This document shows, one piece after another, positions 24,103 to 32,648 of a stretch of DNA of 64,000 nucleotides (the first letter of the stretch is position 1; each line of letters begins with the position of its first letter). Source of the stretch: Streptomyces griseus subsp. griseus. Its GTDB lineage: Bacteria > Actinomycetota > Actinomycetes > Streptomycetales > Streptomycetaceae. The position numbers and the translations under genes are program-made. The notes under the pieces are model-generated. The model did no database searches. It was not told the origin of the DNA and saw only the letters and a list, made by a program, of their open reading frames with translations. The stretch lies in NCBI RefSeq assembly GCF_000720255.1, contig NZ_JOJE01000039.1, positions 62,001 through 126,000 of the forward strand. The letters run 5' to 3'.

Positions 24103-24328
24103 TGGTCTTTGCCCCAAGCTCCGCAACACAGCTCTCCCCCCAGGAAACGCCGTCGTGCACGTGCCTCGTGATCTTCGTCCGCGATCCCCTCGTGCGCCCC
24201 GTGGCGCTGGTCGGGCACCGGGAGACGCGGGTCAGTAAACGCCACCCGGGCCCGGCGCGCCACCACACGGACCGAAATTCAGCCCGGGGAAACCGTGCGG
24301 TCGCCCCGGGGTCAGGTATGCAGGACGT

Positions 24329-24928
24329 ATGACGCAAAAGGAAGACCTGGTGGCCGGGTTGGTCCTCGCCGCGGGCGGCGGGCGGCGGCTCGGCGGACGA
24401 CCCAAGGCGCTCCTGGACCATCGGGGGCGACCGCTCGTCGAGTACGCGGTCGGAGTGCTGCGTTCGGCCGGCTGCGCGCGCGTCCATGTGGTCCTGGGGG
24501 CGGCCGCCGACGCCGTACGGGAGCGGGCGGCGCTCGACGGGTGCGCGCTGGTGGAGAACCCGGCGTGGGAGCGGGGCATGGGGTCCTCCCTGCGAGCGGG
24601 GCTCGACTCGCTGGGCGGGACGGGGGCGCGGGCGGTGCTGGTCTCGCTCGTCGATCAGCCCGGCATCGGTGGCGAGGCGGCGGCGCGGGTGCTGGCCGCG
24701 TACCGCGACGAGACGTCCCTGGTGGCGGCGGCCTACGACGGAGTGCGCGGGCATCCCGTGCTGTTCGGCGCGGCCCACTGGGCGGGCATCGCGTCGGCTG
24801 CCACCGGCGACCGTGGGGCACGTGACTATCTGAAGGCCCACGAGGAGGCGCTCACGCTCGTCGAGTGCGGGGACGTGGCGCGGCCCTTCGACATCGACAC
24901 GCCGGAGGATCTCGCGCACCTCGAGTGA
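24329..24928 (+). CDS. MobA-like NTP transferase (molybdenum cofactor cytidylyltransferase type)
   Basis: This 199-residue nucleotidyltransferase begins GLVLAAGGGRRLGGRPKALL, the nucleotide-binding loop of the MobA/MocA family. It has SLVDQPGI near residue 111 (metal-binding Asp) and ends with FDIDTPEDLAHL, the family C-terminal motif. MocA-type members attach CMP to molybdopterin for xanthine dehydrogenase-type enzymes. That fits a purine-catabolism locus, though no molybdenum enzyme is in the window. It is upstream of malate synthase with its own 106-bp spacer. Confidence 0.82.
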   Translation: MTQKEDLVAGLVLAAGGGRRLGGRPKALLDHRGRPLVEYAVGVLRSAGCARVHVVLGAAADAVRERAALDGCALVENPAWERGMGSSLRAGLDSLGGTGARAVLVSLVDQPGIGGEAAARVLAAYRDETSLVAAAYDGVRGHPVLFGAAHWAGIASAATGDRGARDYLKAHEEALTLVECGDVARPFDIDTPEDLAHLE

Positions 24929-24941
24929 GGAGTATCTCGAC

Positions 24942-24982
24942 ATCAACAAAGCATTGAACTTCCACGATAAGGAAACTAGTAT
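24942..24982 (+). promoter_or_regulatory. Malate synthase promoter with an AllR-type box inside the spacer
   Basis: TTGAAC (24954-24959), 17 bp, TAGTAT (24977-24982) is a strong sigma-70-type promoter. The box TTCCACGATAAGGAA (24960-24974) occupies the spacer between the hexamers. The palindrome ATCAACAAAGCATTGAA (24942-24958) covers the -35. A protein bound at either site would occlude RNA polymerase. The motifs match those in front of allantoinase. Confidence 0.65.
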
Positions 24983-25034
24983 CCATTTTTGCAAGGGCAC
25001 CTGGTGCCACGCTCGCTGAAGGAAGTGACAGCTC

Positions 25035-26660
25035 ATGTCCGCACCAGCGCCGTCCCCGCTGGCCATCGTCGACGCCGAGCCCCTGCCGCGGCAGCAGGAG
25101 GTCCTCACCGAAGCGGCACTCGCCTTCGTGGCCGAGCTGCACCGGCGCTTCACCCCTCGCCGTGACGAGCTTCTCGCCCTCCGGGCCCGGCGCCGCGCCG
25201 AGATCGCCCGCACCTCCACGCTCGACTTCCTGCCGGAGACCGCCGCGATCCGCGCCGACGACTCCTGGCAGGTGGCCCCCTCCCCCGCGGCCCTCGACGA
25301 CCGCCGGGTGGAGATCACCGGCCCCACCGACCGCAAGATGACCATCAACGCCCTGAACTCGGGCGCGAAGGTGTGGCTCGCGGACTTCGAGGACGCCTCC
25401 GCGCCGACGTGGGAGAACGTCGTCCTCGGTCAGCTCAACCTGATCGACGCCTACACCCGCAGCATCGACTTCACCGACCCGAAGTCCGGCAAGTCGTACG
25501 CCCTGAAGGACAACAGCGAGCTCGCCACGGTCGTCATGCGGCCGCGCGGCTGGCATCTGAACGAGCGTCACCTCGTCGACGCCGACGGCAACCAGGTCCC
25601 GGGCGCCCTCGTCGACTTCGGCCTGTACTTCTTCCACAACGCCAAGCGCCTCCTCGGCCTCGGCAAGGGACCGTACTTCTACCTCCCCAAGACGGAGTCG
25701 CACCTGGAGGCCCGCCTGTGGAACGAGGTGTTCGTCTTCGCGCAGGACCACCTCGGCGTCCCGCAGGGCACCGTCCGCGCCACCGTCCTCATCGAGACGA
25801 TCACCGCCGCGTACGAGATGGAGGAGATTCTCTACGAACTGCGCGAGCACGCCTCCGGGTTGAACGCCGGCCGCTGGGACTACCTGTTCTCCATCGTCAA
25901 GAACTTCCGTGACGGCGGTGCCAAGTTCGTCCTGCCGGACCGCAACGCGGTCACGATGACGGCCCCGTTCATGCGGGCGTACACCGAACTCCTCGTCCGC
26001 ACCTGCCACAAGCGGGGCGCGCACGCGATCGGCGGTATGGCCGCGTTCATCCCCTCGCGCCGGGACGCGGAGGTGAACAAGGTCGCGTTCGAGAAGGTCC
26101 GCGCCGACAAGGACCGTGAGGCCGACGACGGTTTCGACGGCTCCTGGGTCGCCCACCCCGATCTGGTCCCCATCGCCATGGAGTCGTTCGACCGGGTCCT
26201 CGGCGACCGGCCCCACCAGAAGGACCGGCTGCGCGAGGACGTCGACGTCAAGGCGGCCGACCTGATCGCGGTCGACTCGCTGGAGGCCAGGCCGACCTAC
26301 GCGGGTCTGGTCAACGCCGTGCAGGTCGGCATCCGTTACATCGAGGCCTGGCTGCGCGGGCTGGGCGCCGTCGCGATCTTCAACCTGATGGAGGACGCGG
26401 CCACCGCCGAGATCTCCCGCTCGCAGATCTGGCAGTGGATCAACGCGGGCGTCGTCCTCGACAACGGCGAGCAGGTCACCGCCGAGCTGGCCCGCGAGGT
26501 CGCCGCCGAGGAGCTGCGCAACATCCGGTCGGAGACCGGCGAGGAGGCCTTCGCGGCCGGCCACTGGCAGCAGGCCCACGACCTGCTCCTGCAGGTCGCC
26601 CTCGACGAGGACTACGCCGACTTCCTCACGCTCCCGGCGTACGAGCAGCTGCGCGGCTGA
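25035..26660 (+). CDS. aceB: Malate synthase A
   Basis: This 541-residue enzyme condenses glyoxylate with acetyl-CoA to malate. It has the family-length TIM-barrel core with [17 protein letters not shown] (glyoxylate and Mg site), [33 protein letters not shown], and the catalytic region [19 protein letters not shown]. In this locus it disposes of glyoxylate made from allantoin. A GAAGGAAG ribosome site precedes the ATG. Transcription starts from the AllR-type promoter at 24954-24982. No isocitrate lyase is nearby. Confidence 0.95.
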   Translation: MSAPAPSPLAIVDAEPLPRQQEVLTEAALAFVAELHRRFTPRRDELLALRARRRAEIARTSTLDFLPETAAIRADDSWQVAPSPAALDDRRVEITGPTDRKMTINALNSGAKVWLADFEDASAPTWENVVLGQLNLIDAYTRSIDFTDPKSGKSYALKDNSELATVVMRPRGWHLNERHLVDADGNQVPGALVDFGLYFFHNAKRLLGLGKGPYFYLPKTESHLEARLWNEVFVFAQDHLGVPQGTVRATVLIETITAAYEMEEILYELREHASGLNAGRWDYLFSIVKNFRDGGAKFVLPDRNAVTMTAPFMRAYTELLVRTCHKRGAHAIGGMAAFIPSRRDAEVNKVAFEKVRADKDREADDGFDGSWVAHPDLVPIAMESFDRVLGDRPHQKDRLREDVDVKAADLIAVDSLEARPTYAGLVNAVQVGIRYIEAWLRGLGAVAIFNLMEDAATAEISRSQIWQWINAGVVLDNGEQVTAELAREVAAEELRNIRSETGEEAFAAGHWQQAHDLLLQVALDEDYADFLTLPAYEQLRG

Positions 26661-26673
26661 GCCTCGGGAGACC

Positions 26674-26949
26674 TCACCGGTCCGAGTGGCCCAGGGACTT
26701 CCCCGGGGCCACTCGGTCGCGTACGAGCTTCTTCACGGCCGTCGGCTCGGGGAAGCCCTGCTCCCGGCGGTCCCAGACGACCTCGTCATTGACCCGGACG
26801 ACGAAGACCCCGCCCTTGCCCGGCCTCAGGGCCAGCTCCGTCAGCTCGGCCTCGAACGTCGTGAGCAACTCCTGGGCCAGCCAGGCGGCGCGGGGCAGCC
26901 AGCGGCACTGGGTGCAGTACTCGATCTCCACACGCCGGCCGTCCGTCAT
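26674..26949 (-). CDS. SelT/SelW/SelH (Rdx) family thioredoxin-like protein
   Basis: This 91-residue protein begins TDGRRVEIEYCTQCRWLPRA with the CxxC redox motif CTQC in place of the Cys-Sec pair of eukaryotic selenoprotein W. The rest (LRPGKGGVFVVRVNDEVVWDR, then FPEPTAVKKLVRD) matches the Rdx family. A role in thiol redox chemistry is likely but unproven. The ATG at 26949 overlaps the stop of the HipA-like gene as ATGA, so the two are coupled. Confidence 0.88.
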   Translation of the reverse strand: MTDGRRVEIEYCTQCRWLPRAAWLAQELLTTFEAELTELALRPGKGGVFVVRVNDEVVWDRREQGFPEPTAVKKLVRDRVAPGKSLGHSDR

Positions 26950-27860
26950 CCGAGGTGCACCGACCAATCCTGTTCCGCCGCCGGCTTGCCGTGCAGGTCG
27001 GGCACCCGCTTGAGCCAGTTCGGGCGACCCTGCTGCGTCCTCGCCGTGCGGCGGGCCTCATCGGCGGCGAGTTCCTCCCGGGTGGGGAAGTCGGTGGGGA
27101 GCCATGCCGCGGACGTCCGCACGCGCGCGTGGAGGTGGTCCACGTACGCCGCGCGGGCCTCCTCCGGCGTGGCGAAGCCGGGCTCGTCGGCCAGCCAGGC
27201 GTCCGGCACCTCGTCCACGATCGACCGCAGCAGCTCCTCGGTCACCCTGGGCGCCAGCTCCGCGTCGGCGGCCCGTACCTCGGGGCCGTAGCGACCGAGG
27301 GCGTGGTGGCGGAAGTCGTAGGCCTTCGCGGGGTCGGCGGCGTCCCAGCGGTGGTGGAAGACCAGGGCGGCGCCGTGGTCGATGAGCCACAGGCGCGGGG
27401 GCACGGTCCCGAAGGTCGGCCAGACCATCAGGTTGGAGCTGTGGACCGTGCGGTCGACGTTCACGGTCAGGGCGTCCAGCCAGACGATCCGGCCCGCCTC
27501 CAGCGGGTCCACGCGGGAGACCTCGGCGACCTCCGGGGTGAAGTCCTTCGCGCCCGGCAGGTAGTCCATGCCGAGGTTGAGTCCCGCGCTGGCGTCGTGG
27601 AGTTCGCGCAGCTCCTGATGGGGCTCGTCGTCGGCGATCGCCGGGTCGAAGTGCACGAGGACCAGCTCCGGGAACCGCAGCCCGAGGGCGCGCGCCAGCT
27701 CACCGACGATCACCTCGGCGACCAGCGCCTTACGGCCCTGCGCGGAACCGGTGAACTTCACGACGTACGTGCCCAGGTCGTCGGCCTCGACGACGCCGGG
27801 GACGGAGCCACCGGAGCGCAAGGGTTCGACGTAGCGGATCGCTGTGACCTCTCTCAACAC
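26946..27860 (-). CDS. HipA-family kinase-like protein
   Basis: This 304-residue protein resembles the kinase domain of HipA: an N-terminal lobe with YVVKFTGSAQGRKALVAEV, a catalytic-loop-like segment VDRTVHSSNLM, and a metal-binding DHG (LWLIDHGAAL). There is no partner HipB antitoxin, so it is probably not a classical toxin-antitoxin toxin. It is translationally coupled to the downstream Rdx-family gene. The GTG at 27860 lacks a clear ribosome site. Confidence 0.75.
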   Translation of the reverse strand: MLREVTAIRYVEPLRSGGSVPGVVEADDLGTYVVKFTGSAQGRKALVAEVIVGELARALGLRFPELVLVHFDPAIADDEPHQELRELHDASAGLNLGMDYLPGAKDFTPEVAEVSRVDPLEAGRIVWLDALTVNVDRTVHSSNLMVWPTFGTVPPRLWLIDHGAALVFHHRWDAADPAKAYDFRHHALGRYGPEVRAADAELAPRVTEELLRSIVDEVPDAWLADEPGFATPEEARAAYVDHLHARVRTSAAWLPTDFPTREELAADEARRTARTQQGRPNWLKRVPDLHGKPAAEQDWSVHLG

Positions 27861-28424
27861 TTTCGAAGGTCCCGTCGCATGTTCACCTTATATTCCACGA
27901 CTACCTCCGAGGGCTGACAATCCGGGGAAACGCCCACGATCACCCTTGAGGAGAATCTGGGAGTTCCGACTGGCACGCTCGCCTCTCTTTCTCCCCAGCA
28001 GTCCGTCGAGGGCCGTGCGCCCCTTGCTCCCGGCCTCCGGCATGAAGTGAGCATAGTAACCAGCGAACGAGCAGGGCCTCACCCACGCTGTCAGGGCTGA
28101 CGGCGGGTTACCTCCTCTGACGGCGGAGAGCCACCGTGGCCCGTCCATCCCTGGATGCGCCGACCAGGCACACGGCTCCCCCGGTGAGAGGGCTTGATGA
28201 CTCCTTGGGTGGGACTTGGTTGTTGTCGGTCGATCTCGGGGGAAATCCATGAGGGCCGACTGATCGAGTGTGAAGAGACCATCGACAACATCCGCAAGAT
28301 TTGCGGCGGATGACCTGGAAGGTACTGTCTCCGCGCTGGCCACCGGACGAACACGCCCTGTCGCCGCCACCACGGGGGCGGCGACAGGGCGCCGGCCTCC
28401 CCCAGGACACCTCAACCGAGCTGC
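27861..28424. other. Non-coding stretch with a strong hairpin
   Basis: These 564 bases hold no gene I can support. Frames on the minus strand stay open but have an atypical composition. The only strong structure is the 15-bp stem at 28354-28391. Confidence 0.5.
28354..28391. terminator. 15-bp hairpin upstream of the membrane protein gene
   Basis: CGCCCTGTCGCCGCC (28354-28368) and GGCGGCGACAGGGCG (28377-28391) pair perfectly around an 8-base loop. It lies only 34 bp before the next gene start, so it is either a terminator for an unseen upstream transcript or a 5' leader structure of that gene. Confidence 0.6.
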
Positions 28425-28907
28425 GTGAACATGACCCCAGACGTCGTCTCCGTCCGCCCCGACATCTGGCACGCGGCAAAGGTCTTCTCCCTCTTCATCG
28501 CGTTCTTCGCGCTCAGAGCGGCCCTGTCCCGCGACACCGTCGACCGATGGATCCTCGTCGGTGGCACGGCGTTCCTCATTGCCGCGCTCGTGATCCTTCG
28601 CCGGCTCTTCGTCGTCACCATCACCTCCGACACGGTCATGGTGCGACAGCCGCTCCGCACTGTCTCGATCAGCACGGACGAACTCCGGTCGGTGTCGGCA
28701 AAGGCGCTCAGCCGACGCCCGCCCATGTGGGCACTGACCCTGGTCGGCGCCGACGGGACACACACCACGACAAGCATGACGTTCGTGGCCGTGGCCGAGC
28801 GCAGGCGGTTGCTCGCGGCCATCGAACAGCGAACGGCTCCCGGCGTCGTGCGGCGGGACGACGCCCTGCCGGCCATGATCGCCGAGGAGGACCCCACACC
28901 TGACTGA
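28425..28907 (+). CDS. Two-helix membrane protein with PH-like C-terminal domain
   Basis: This 160-residue protein has two transmembrane helices (about 18-36 and 42-58, LFIAFFALRAAL and GGTAFLIAALVIL). A beta-rich cytoplasmic part follows (VTITSDTVMVRQPLRTVSIS, then WALTLVGADGTHTTT), reminiscent of bacterial PH-like domains. No function is known. GTG at 28425 or ATG at 28431 could start it; neither has a clear ribosome site. Confidence 0.6.
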   Translation: MNMTPDVVSVRPDIWHAAKVFSLFIAFFALRAALSRDTVDRWILVGGTAFLIAALVILRRLFVVTITSDTVMVRQPLRTVSISTDELRSVSAKALSRRPPMWALTLVGADGTHTTTSMTFVAVAERRRLLAAIEQRTAPGVVRRDDALPAMIAEEDPTPD

Positions 28908-29108
28908 CCGTTGCCGGATGCTGCGACGGCGGCGCTGGGCCGGGTTCCAGGATGCACATCCTGCCGGACGCGAGCGGACTGCCCCTCCTCGTCGGCGACC
29001 CGACCCCCACAGCGGCCGGTGTTTCACGCCGCAGCGCCCGCACGCGGACAAAGCCCATGACCGGGCTGATCTGTGTAGATGGCTCGTCAGTGCGTTGGTG
29101 CGCGGGCG

Positions 29109-29339
29109 TCACTTCTTCTTCTTCAACGCGGACGGCTTGTGCACCGCGGAGCGTCCGGACTTCTCGCTGCGGACCTGGTACTGCGGGTCCTCGGGCGAGG
29201 CCGACACGGTGCGTCCCGCGGCTTCCGTCCGCTCGGTGATCTCCTTCTCCACCTCGCCCTCGGCCTGGCCACCGTGGCTGCTCCAGGCGACCTTGTCCCC
29301 CTTTCCCAGCTTCTTTCCCCCGCTACGGCTCTTCGCCAT
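29109..29339 (-). CDS. DUF2945 (HVA1/Tudor-like) small basic protein
   Basis: This 76-residue protein matches the DUF2945 family: LGKGDKVAWSSHGGQAEGEV near the N-terminus and a Lys-rich tail ending KKKK. The fold is a small Tudor-like barrel; the bacterial function is unknown. It stands alone between two unrelated genes. Confidence 0.82.
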   Translation of the reverse strand: MAKSRSGGKKLGKGDKVAWSSHGGQAEGEVEKEITERTEAAGRTVSASPEDPQYQVRSEKSGRSAVHKPSALKKKK

Positions 29340-29453
29340 GGCGTTCTCCTCGCTGCGCGCCGCGTACCGTTCGACGACGGCTCGATGCCTCTCCTCCAGG
29401 GTGCGGGCTCGCCGTCCGCGTCGCAGCCCGCGAGCGGGCGGCCGCGGACCGGC

Positions 29454-30992
29454 CTAGCGTGCGGCCAGCGGGTTCGGCAGCGGCAGGTAGCGGGCGTCGG
29501 CGCCGTCCGCGCCCGTCCAGCGCAGCAGGAGGTTCGTCTTGCCGGGGAGGGTGGGTGAGGTGAGCAGCTCGGCGGTCTCGGGGAGGTCGTGGCGGGCGAG
29601 GACGCGGCGGGCGGCGGGCCAGGGGTCGAAGCCGGGGTGGCGTTCGGCGAGGGCGCCCGCGATCTCGGTGAGGTGGTTGACGACCAGGCAGTACACCAGG
29701 CGCTCCCAGCCGGCGGCCCGCGGGACGTCCGGCAGCAGCTTGACGCCCTCGGCGTCCCGGAACAGCGCCTGCGCGGGCATACCGTCGGCGTCGACGGCGA
29801 CCAGGGTGTTCTGGAGGTGCGCCTCCAGGACGACGCCGTGTTCGGCGAAGGCCGCCAGGGCGGGCGGCACGACGGCCCCCAGGTACGCCTCCCACCAGGC
29901 GTCCGGGGCGGTGGTGTCGTCCAGGGGGCTGCCGGCGAAGCCCTCCACCAGGCCCGCGGCGAGCAGCGGGGTCGTGCCGGGCCGCAGATGCGCGCGCAGG
30001 CCGTCGCGGACCAGGACGGCCAGCTCCTCGTAGGCGAAGTCGGCGGTGCGGTAGCCGCGGTCGCTCAGCCAGGCCGCCGGGCCGTCGAACGCGGTGAACG
30101 CCTCGTGTGCCGCCCGGTCGGTGCGGCGGAGTTTCAGCAGGTCGTGGCGCCAGAGCCGACGGATGTCGTTGGTGATGCGGACGTCCAGACTGAACTTCAG
30201 GAACAGGTCGCGCTCGGGTGCGTACAGCGTGCGGACCGCCGCTGTCGGCCAGGCCTCGCTCGCGGTGGTGCCCAGGCGGACGAGCCGGCCGTCGGCGAAG
30301 GCGTCGGCCAGTCGCGGTCCGAGCAGATCGAGCTGCCAGGGGTGGGCGGGCAGCAGCCGGTAGCCGGGAGGGGCCTCGCCGAGGGCGTCGAGGGCGGTGG
30401 TGTCGCCCTCGTCGACCACGGTGTCCTCGCGCACGCCGAGCAGGGCCGGCGGGAAGCCGGCGTAGGCCTCGGGGGCGTACGGCAGCCAGGCGGCGACGGG
30501 CCCGCCGCCGCGGGCCTTGGGCGCGGGGTGGTGGGGGTGGCCGGTGAGGAGGGACTGCTCGGAGCGCCGGTACGGGTCGTCGGGCGGGGTGGCACGCGCG
30601 CGTGCGGCGAGCAGCGCGGCGACGGCGTCGCGGCTGTCGGTCATCTCGACGGGCAGGTCGTGGTTGGACAGGCCGGTGTGGCGGCGCAGCTCCTCGGCGA
30701 CGAGCTTGACGAGTTCGGGGTGGCCGAGACGGTGCCAGGCACCCAACGTGTACACCTCCGGGTCGGCGGGCCGCCGCTCGCCCCGCACCCGCAGCAGCCG
30801 GCCCCCGCCGGGCAGCCGGTACACCCGCCGTCCGTCCCGGTCCGGCAGCTGCTCGGCCACCTCCCGAAGGAGGCAGTTGAGCAGGGGCGCGGCCGCGTAG
30901 GCGTCGGCGCGCCGGGCGATGTGCGCCGCGGCATCATCGTGTGCCGGGGCGTCGTCGCCGGCGGGCGGGGGCAGGAGGTCCACGCGATCCAC
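29454..30992 (-). CDS. IucA/IucC-family NRPS-independent siderophore synthetase (first of a pair)
   Basis: This 512-residue synthetase adenylates a carboxylate and condenses it with an amine or alcohol. Family motifs are in order: SLLTGHPHHPAPKARGG (ATP-binding region), PAHPWQ, KFSLDVRITNDIRRL, and VLEAHLQNTL near residue 400. The C-terminus shows KTNLLLRW, typical of IucC-type proteins. It is divergent from a second synthetase at 31093. Together they may build a citrate- or succinate-based hydroxamate siderophore, but no amine-modifying enzyme or exporter is adjacent. GTG at 30992 or 30983 could start it. Confidence 0.88.
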   Translation of the reverse strand: MDRVDLLPPPAGDDAPAHDDAAAHIARRADAYAAAPLLNCLLREVAEQLPDRDGRRVYRLPGGGRLLRVRGERRPADPEVYTLGAWHRLGHPELVKLVAEELRRHTGLSNHDLPVEMTDSRDAVAALLAARARATPPDDPYRRSEQSLLTGHPHHPAPKARGGGPVAAWLPYAPEAYAGFPPALLGVREDTVVDEGDTTALDALGEAPPGYRLLPAHPWQLDLLGPRLADAFADGRLVRLGTTASEAWPTAAVRTLYAPERDLFLKFSLDVRITNDIRRLWRHDLLKLRRTDRAAHEAFTAFDGPAAWLSDRGYRTADFAYEELAVLVRDGLRAHLRPGTTPLLAAGLVEGFAGSPLDDTTAPDAWWEAYLGAVVPPALAAFAEHGVVLEAHLQNTLVAVDADGMPAQALFRDAEGVKLLPDVPRAAGWERLVYCLVVNHLTEIAGALAERHPGFDPWPAARRVLARHDLPETAELLTSPTLPGKTNLLLRWTGADGADARYLPLPNPLAAR

Positions 30993-31059
30993 TCGTTCCT
31001 ACGGTGCCGTCGGACGGAGACGATCAGTATCACCGCCTTCACGTCATACCGTGACGCCC

Positions 31060-31077
31060 GACTCGTACGACTCGTAC
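31060..31077 (+). repeat. 9-bp direct repeat before the second siderophore synthetase
   Basis: GACTCGTAC occurs twice in tandem (31060-31068, 31069-31077) immediately before the ribosome site of the synthetase at 31093. TCACG and CGTGA a few bases upstream form an inverted pair. No iron-box (DmdR/IdeR type) sequence was found in this divergent spacer. Confidence 0.6.
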
Positions 31078-31092
31078 CCGAGGAGCCCGCCC

Positions 31093-32616
31093 GTGCACCC
31101 TGTCCCCGCCGCCGAGGCCGAGGTCGCGGCCGACCTGGCCGCCGTGCGTCCCGACCTCGGCGCACGGTACGCGGCCGAGCTGCCCGGTGCCCGGGCCGCC
31201 GTGCTGACCCGCCTGTGGCGAGCGCTCGCCCATGAGCCGCTGCCGTGGATCACCGGCCGTGAGCGGGGCAGGGACGGCCTCACCCTGCGCCTCGCCGACG
31301 GCCGCCGGCTGCACGGGCCGCACCCGGACCCGTACGCCACCTCCGCCTACGTGACGACGGTGCGGCTGGAGGAGGTGGCGTACGACCGTCCCGCACGACT
31401 GCTGACCGGCCTCGCGGTACCGCACGGGGCGGCCTTCGCGGCGGAACTCGACCACAGCGCGGCGTCGTTGGCGTTGTCGCGAGCGGGACAACCGCCCCAC
31501 TCGGACGCGTGGCCCGCCCGACCGTGGGAGTGGGAGCAGCGGGTGGTGGACGGGCATCCATACCATCCCAACTGCCGTTCCCGGCCCGGTTTCTCGGTGG
31601 CCGAGCAGCTGGCGTACGGGCCGGAGCACCGGCCGCTGGTGGAGCTGGGGCTGATGCCGGTCCCGGTGGAGGAGTGCCTGGTGACGGGGGTGTGGCCACA
31701 AACGTTGCGGGACGGGGGGCGGCTGCTGATCCCGGTGCATCCGTGGCAGGCGGCGCATGTGCTCAAGGCGCCCCGCGCGGAGGGGCTTCCGGCGCAGCGC
31801 GTCCTGGCCGCGCATCCGCTGCTGTCGCTGCGCACCCTCGCCCTGCCGGACGGGCCGCATGTGAAGACCGCGTTGAGCGCCCGGCTGACGTCGTCGGTGC
31901 GGGACATCTCGGTGGGGTCGATCGCGCTGTCCGCGACGCTGTCGGCCTTCGCGCAGGCGCTCGCGGAGCGCACGGACGGACTCCTGCACGTCACGCGCAC
32001 CCTGGGCGCCGCCACCGCGAACTCCCCGGATCTGGCAGCGGTGTTGCGTGAGTCACCGCAGTCGTACACGGCACCCGGAGAACATGTGGTGCCGGTGGCC
32101 GCCCTGGCCGCCACAGGGCTGCCCGGCTCCCGCGACTGGCTGGCCGACTTCGCGCGGCTCGCCCTCACCGTCGGGTTGCGGCTGCTGGAACTGGGGGTGG
32201 CGCTGGAGGCACACGGCCAGAACCTGCTCGTCGTGCTGTCGGCGACGGGCGCCCCGCTGCGGCTGGTCTACCGCGACCTGGCAGACGTCAGGATCAGTCC
32301 GGCCCGGCTGGCCCGGCACGGCATCCCGGTGCCGGAGCTGACCGGACGGGTCGTCACGGACGATCTGCCAACGCTGCGGCGCAAGTTGTTCGGGTCGCTG
32401 GTGGCCGGGGCGCTGGCGGGGGCGGCCGGCTCGGGCGAGGCACTGGGCGCGGCACTGGAGACGGCCGTACGGGAGCTGCCGCGCACGCCGGACGTCGTGG
32501 CGCTGTGCGAAGCGCCGCTGCCGGTCAAGGCGTTGACGTTGATGCGGTTGTCACCGGGGGTGAGCGGCGATCAGTGGGCGGAGCTGCCCAACCCCCTGAG
32601 GGGACCCTCGTTTTGA
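31093..32616 (+). CDS. IucA/IucC-family NRPS-independent siderophore synthetase (second of a pair)
   Basis: This 507-residue synthetase has a more diverged N-terminus than its partner but keeps the family core: DGHPYHPNCRSRPGFS, PVHPWQ, TSSVRDIS, and ALEAHGQNLLV. The segment RLVYRDLADVRISP corresponds to the C-terminal metal/ATP region. The GTG at 31093 follows GAGGAG with ideal spacing. Divergence from the first synthetase implies shared control. The VWA-domain gene follows after only 32 bp and may be co-transcribed by read-through. Confidence 0.86.
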   Translation: MHPVPAAEAEVAADLAAVRPDLGARYAAELPGARAAVLTRLWRALAHEPLPWITGRERGRDGLTLRLADGRRLHGPHPDPYATSAYVTTVRLEEVAYDRPARLLTGLAVPHGAAFAAELDHSAASLALSRAGQPPHSDAWPARPWEWEQRVVDGHPYHPNCRSRPGFSVAEQLAYGPEHRPLVELGLMPVPVEECLVTGVWPQTLRDGGRLLIPVHPWQAAHVLKAPRAEGLPAQRVLAAHPLLSLRTLALPDGPHVKTALSARLTSSVRDISVGSIALSATLSAFAQALAERTDGLLHVTRTLGAATANSPDLAAVLRESPQSYTAPGEHVVPVAALAATGLPGSRDWLADFARLALTVGLRLLELGVALEAHGQNLLVVLSATGAPLRLVYRDLADVRISPARLARHGIPVPELTGRVVTDDLPTLRRKLFGSLVAGALAGAAGSGEALGAALETAVRELPRTPDVVALCEAPLPVKALTLMRLSPGVSGDQWAELPNPLRGPSF

Positions 32617-32648
32617 AGCGGGGCGCTCCTGATCAATAGGATCCGCCG

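Noticed and set aside
30993..31092. Iron-responsive operator between the siderophore synthetases
   Set aside because: No 19-bp DmdR/IdeR-like palindrome is present; only a 9-bp direct repeat and a short inverted pair.
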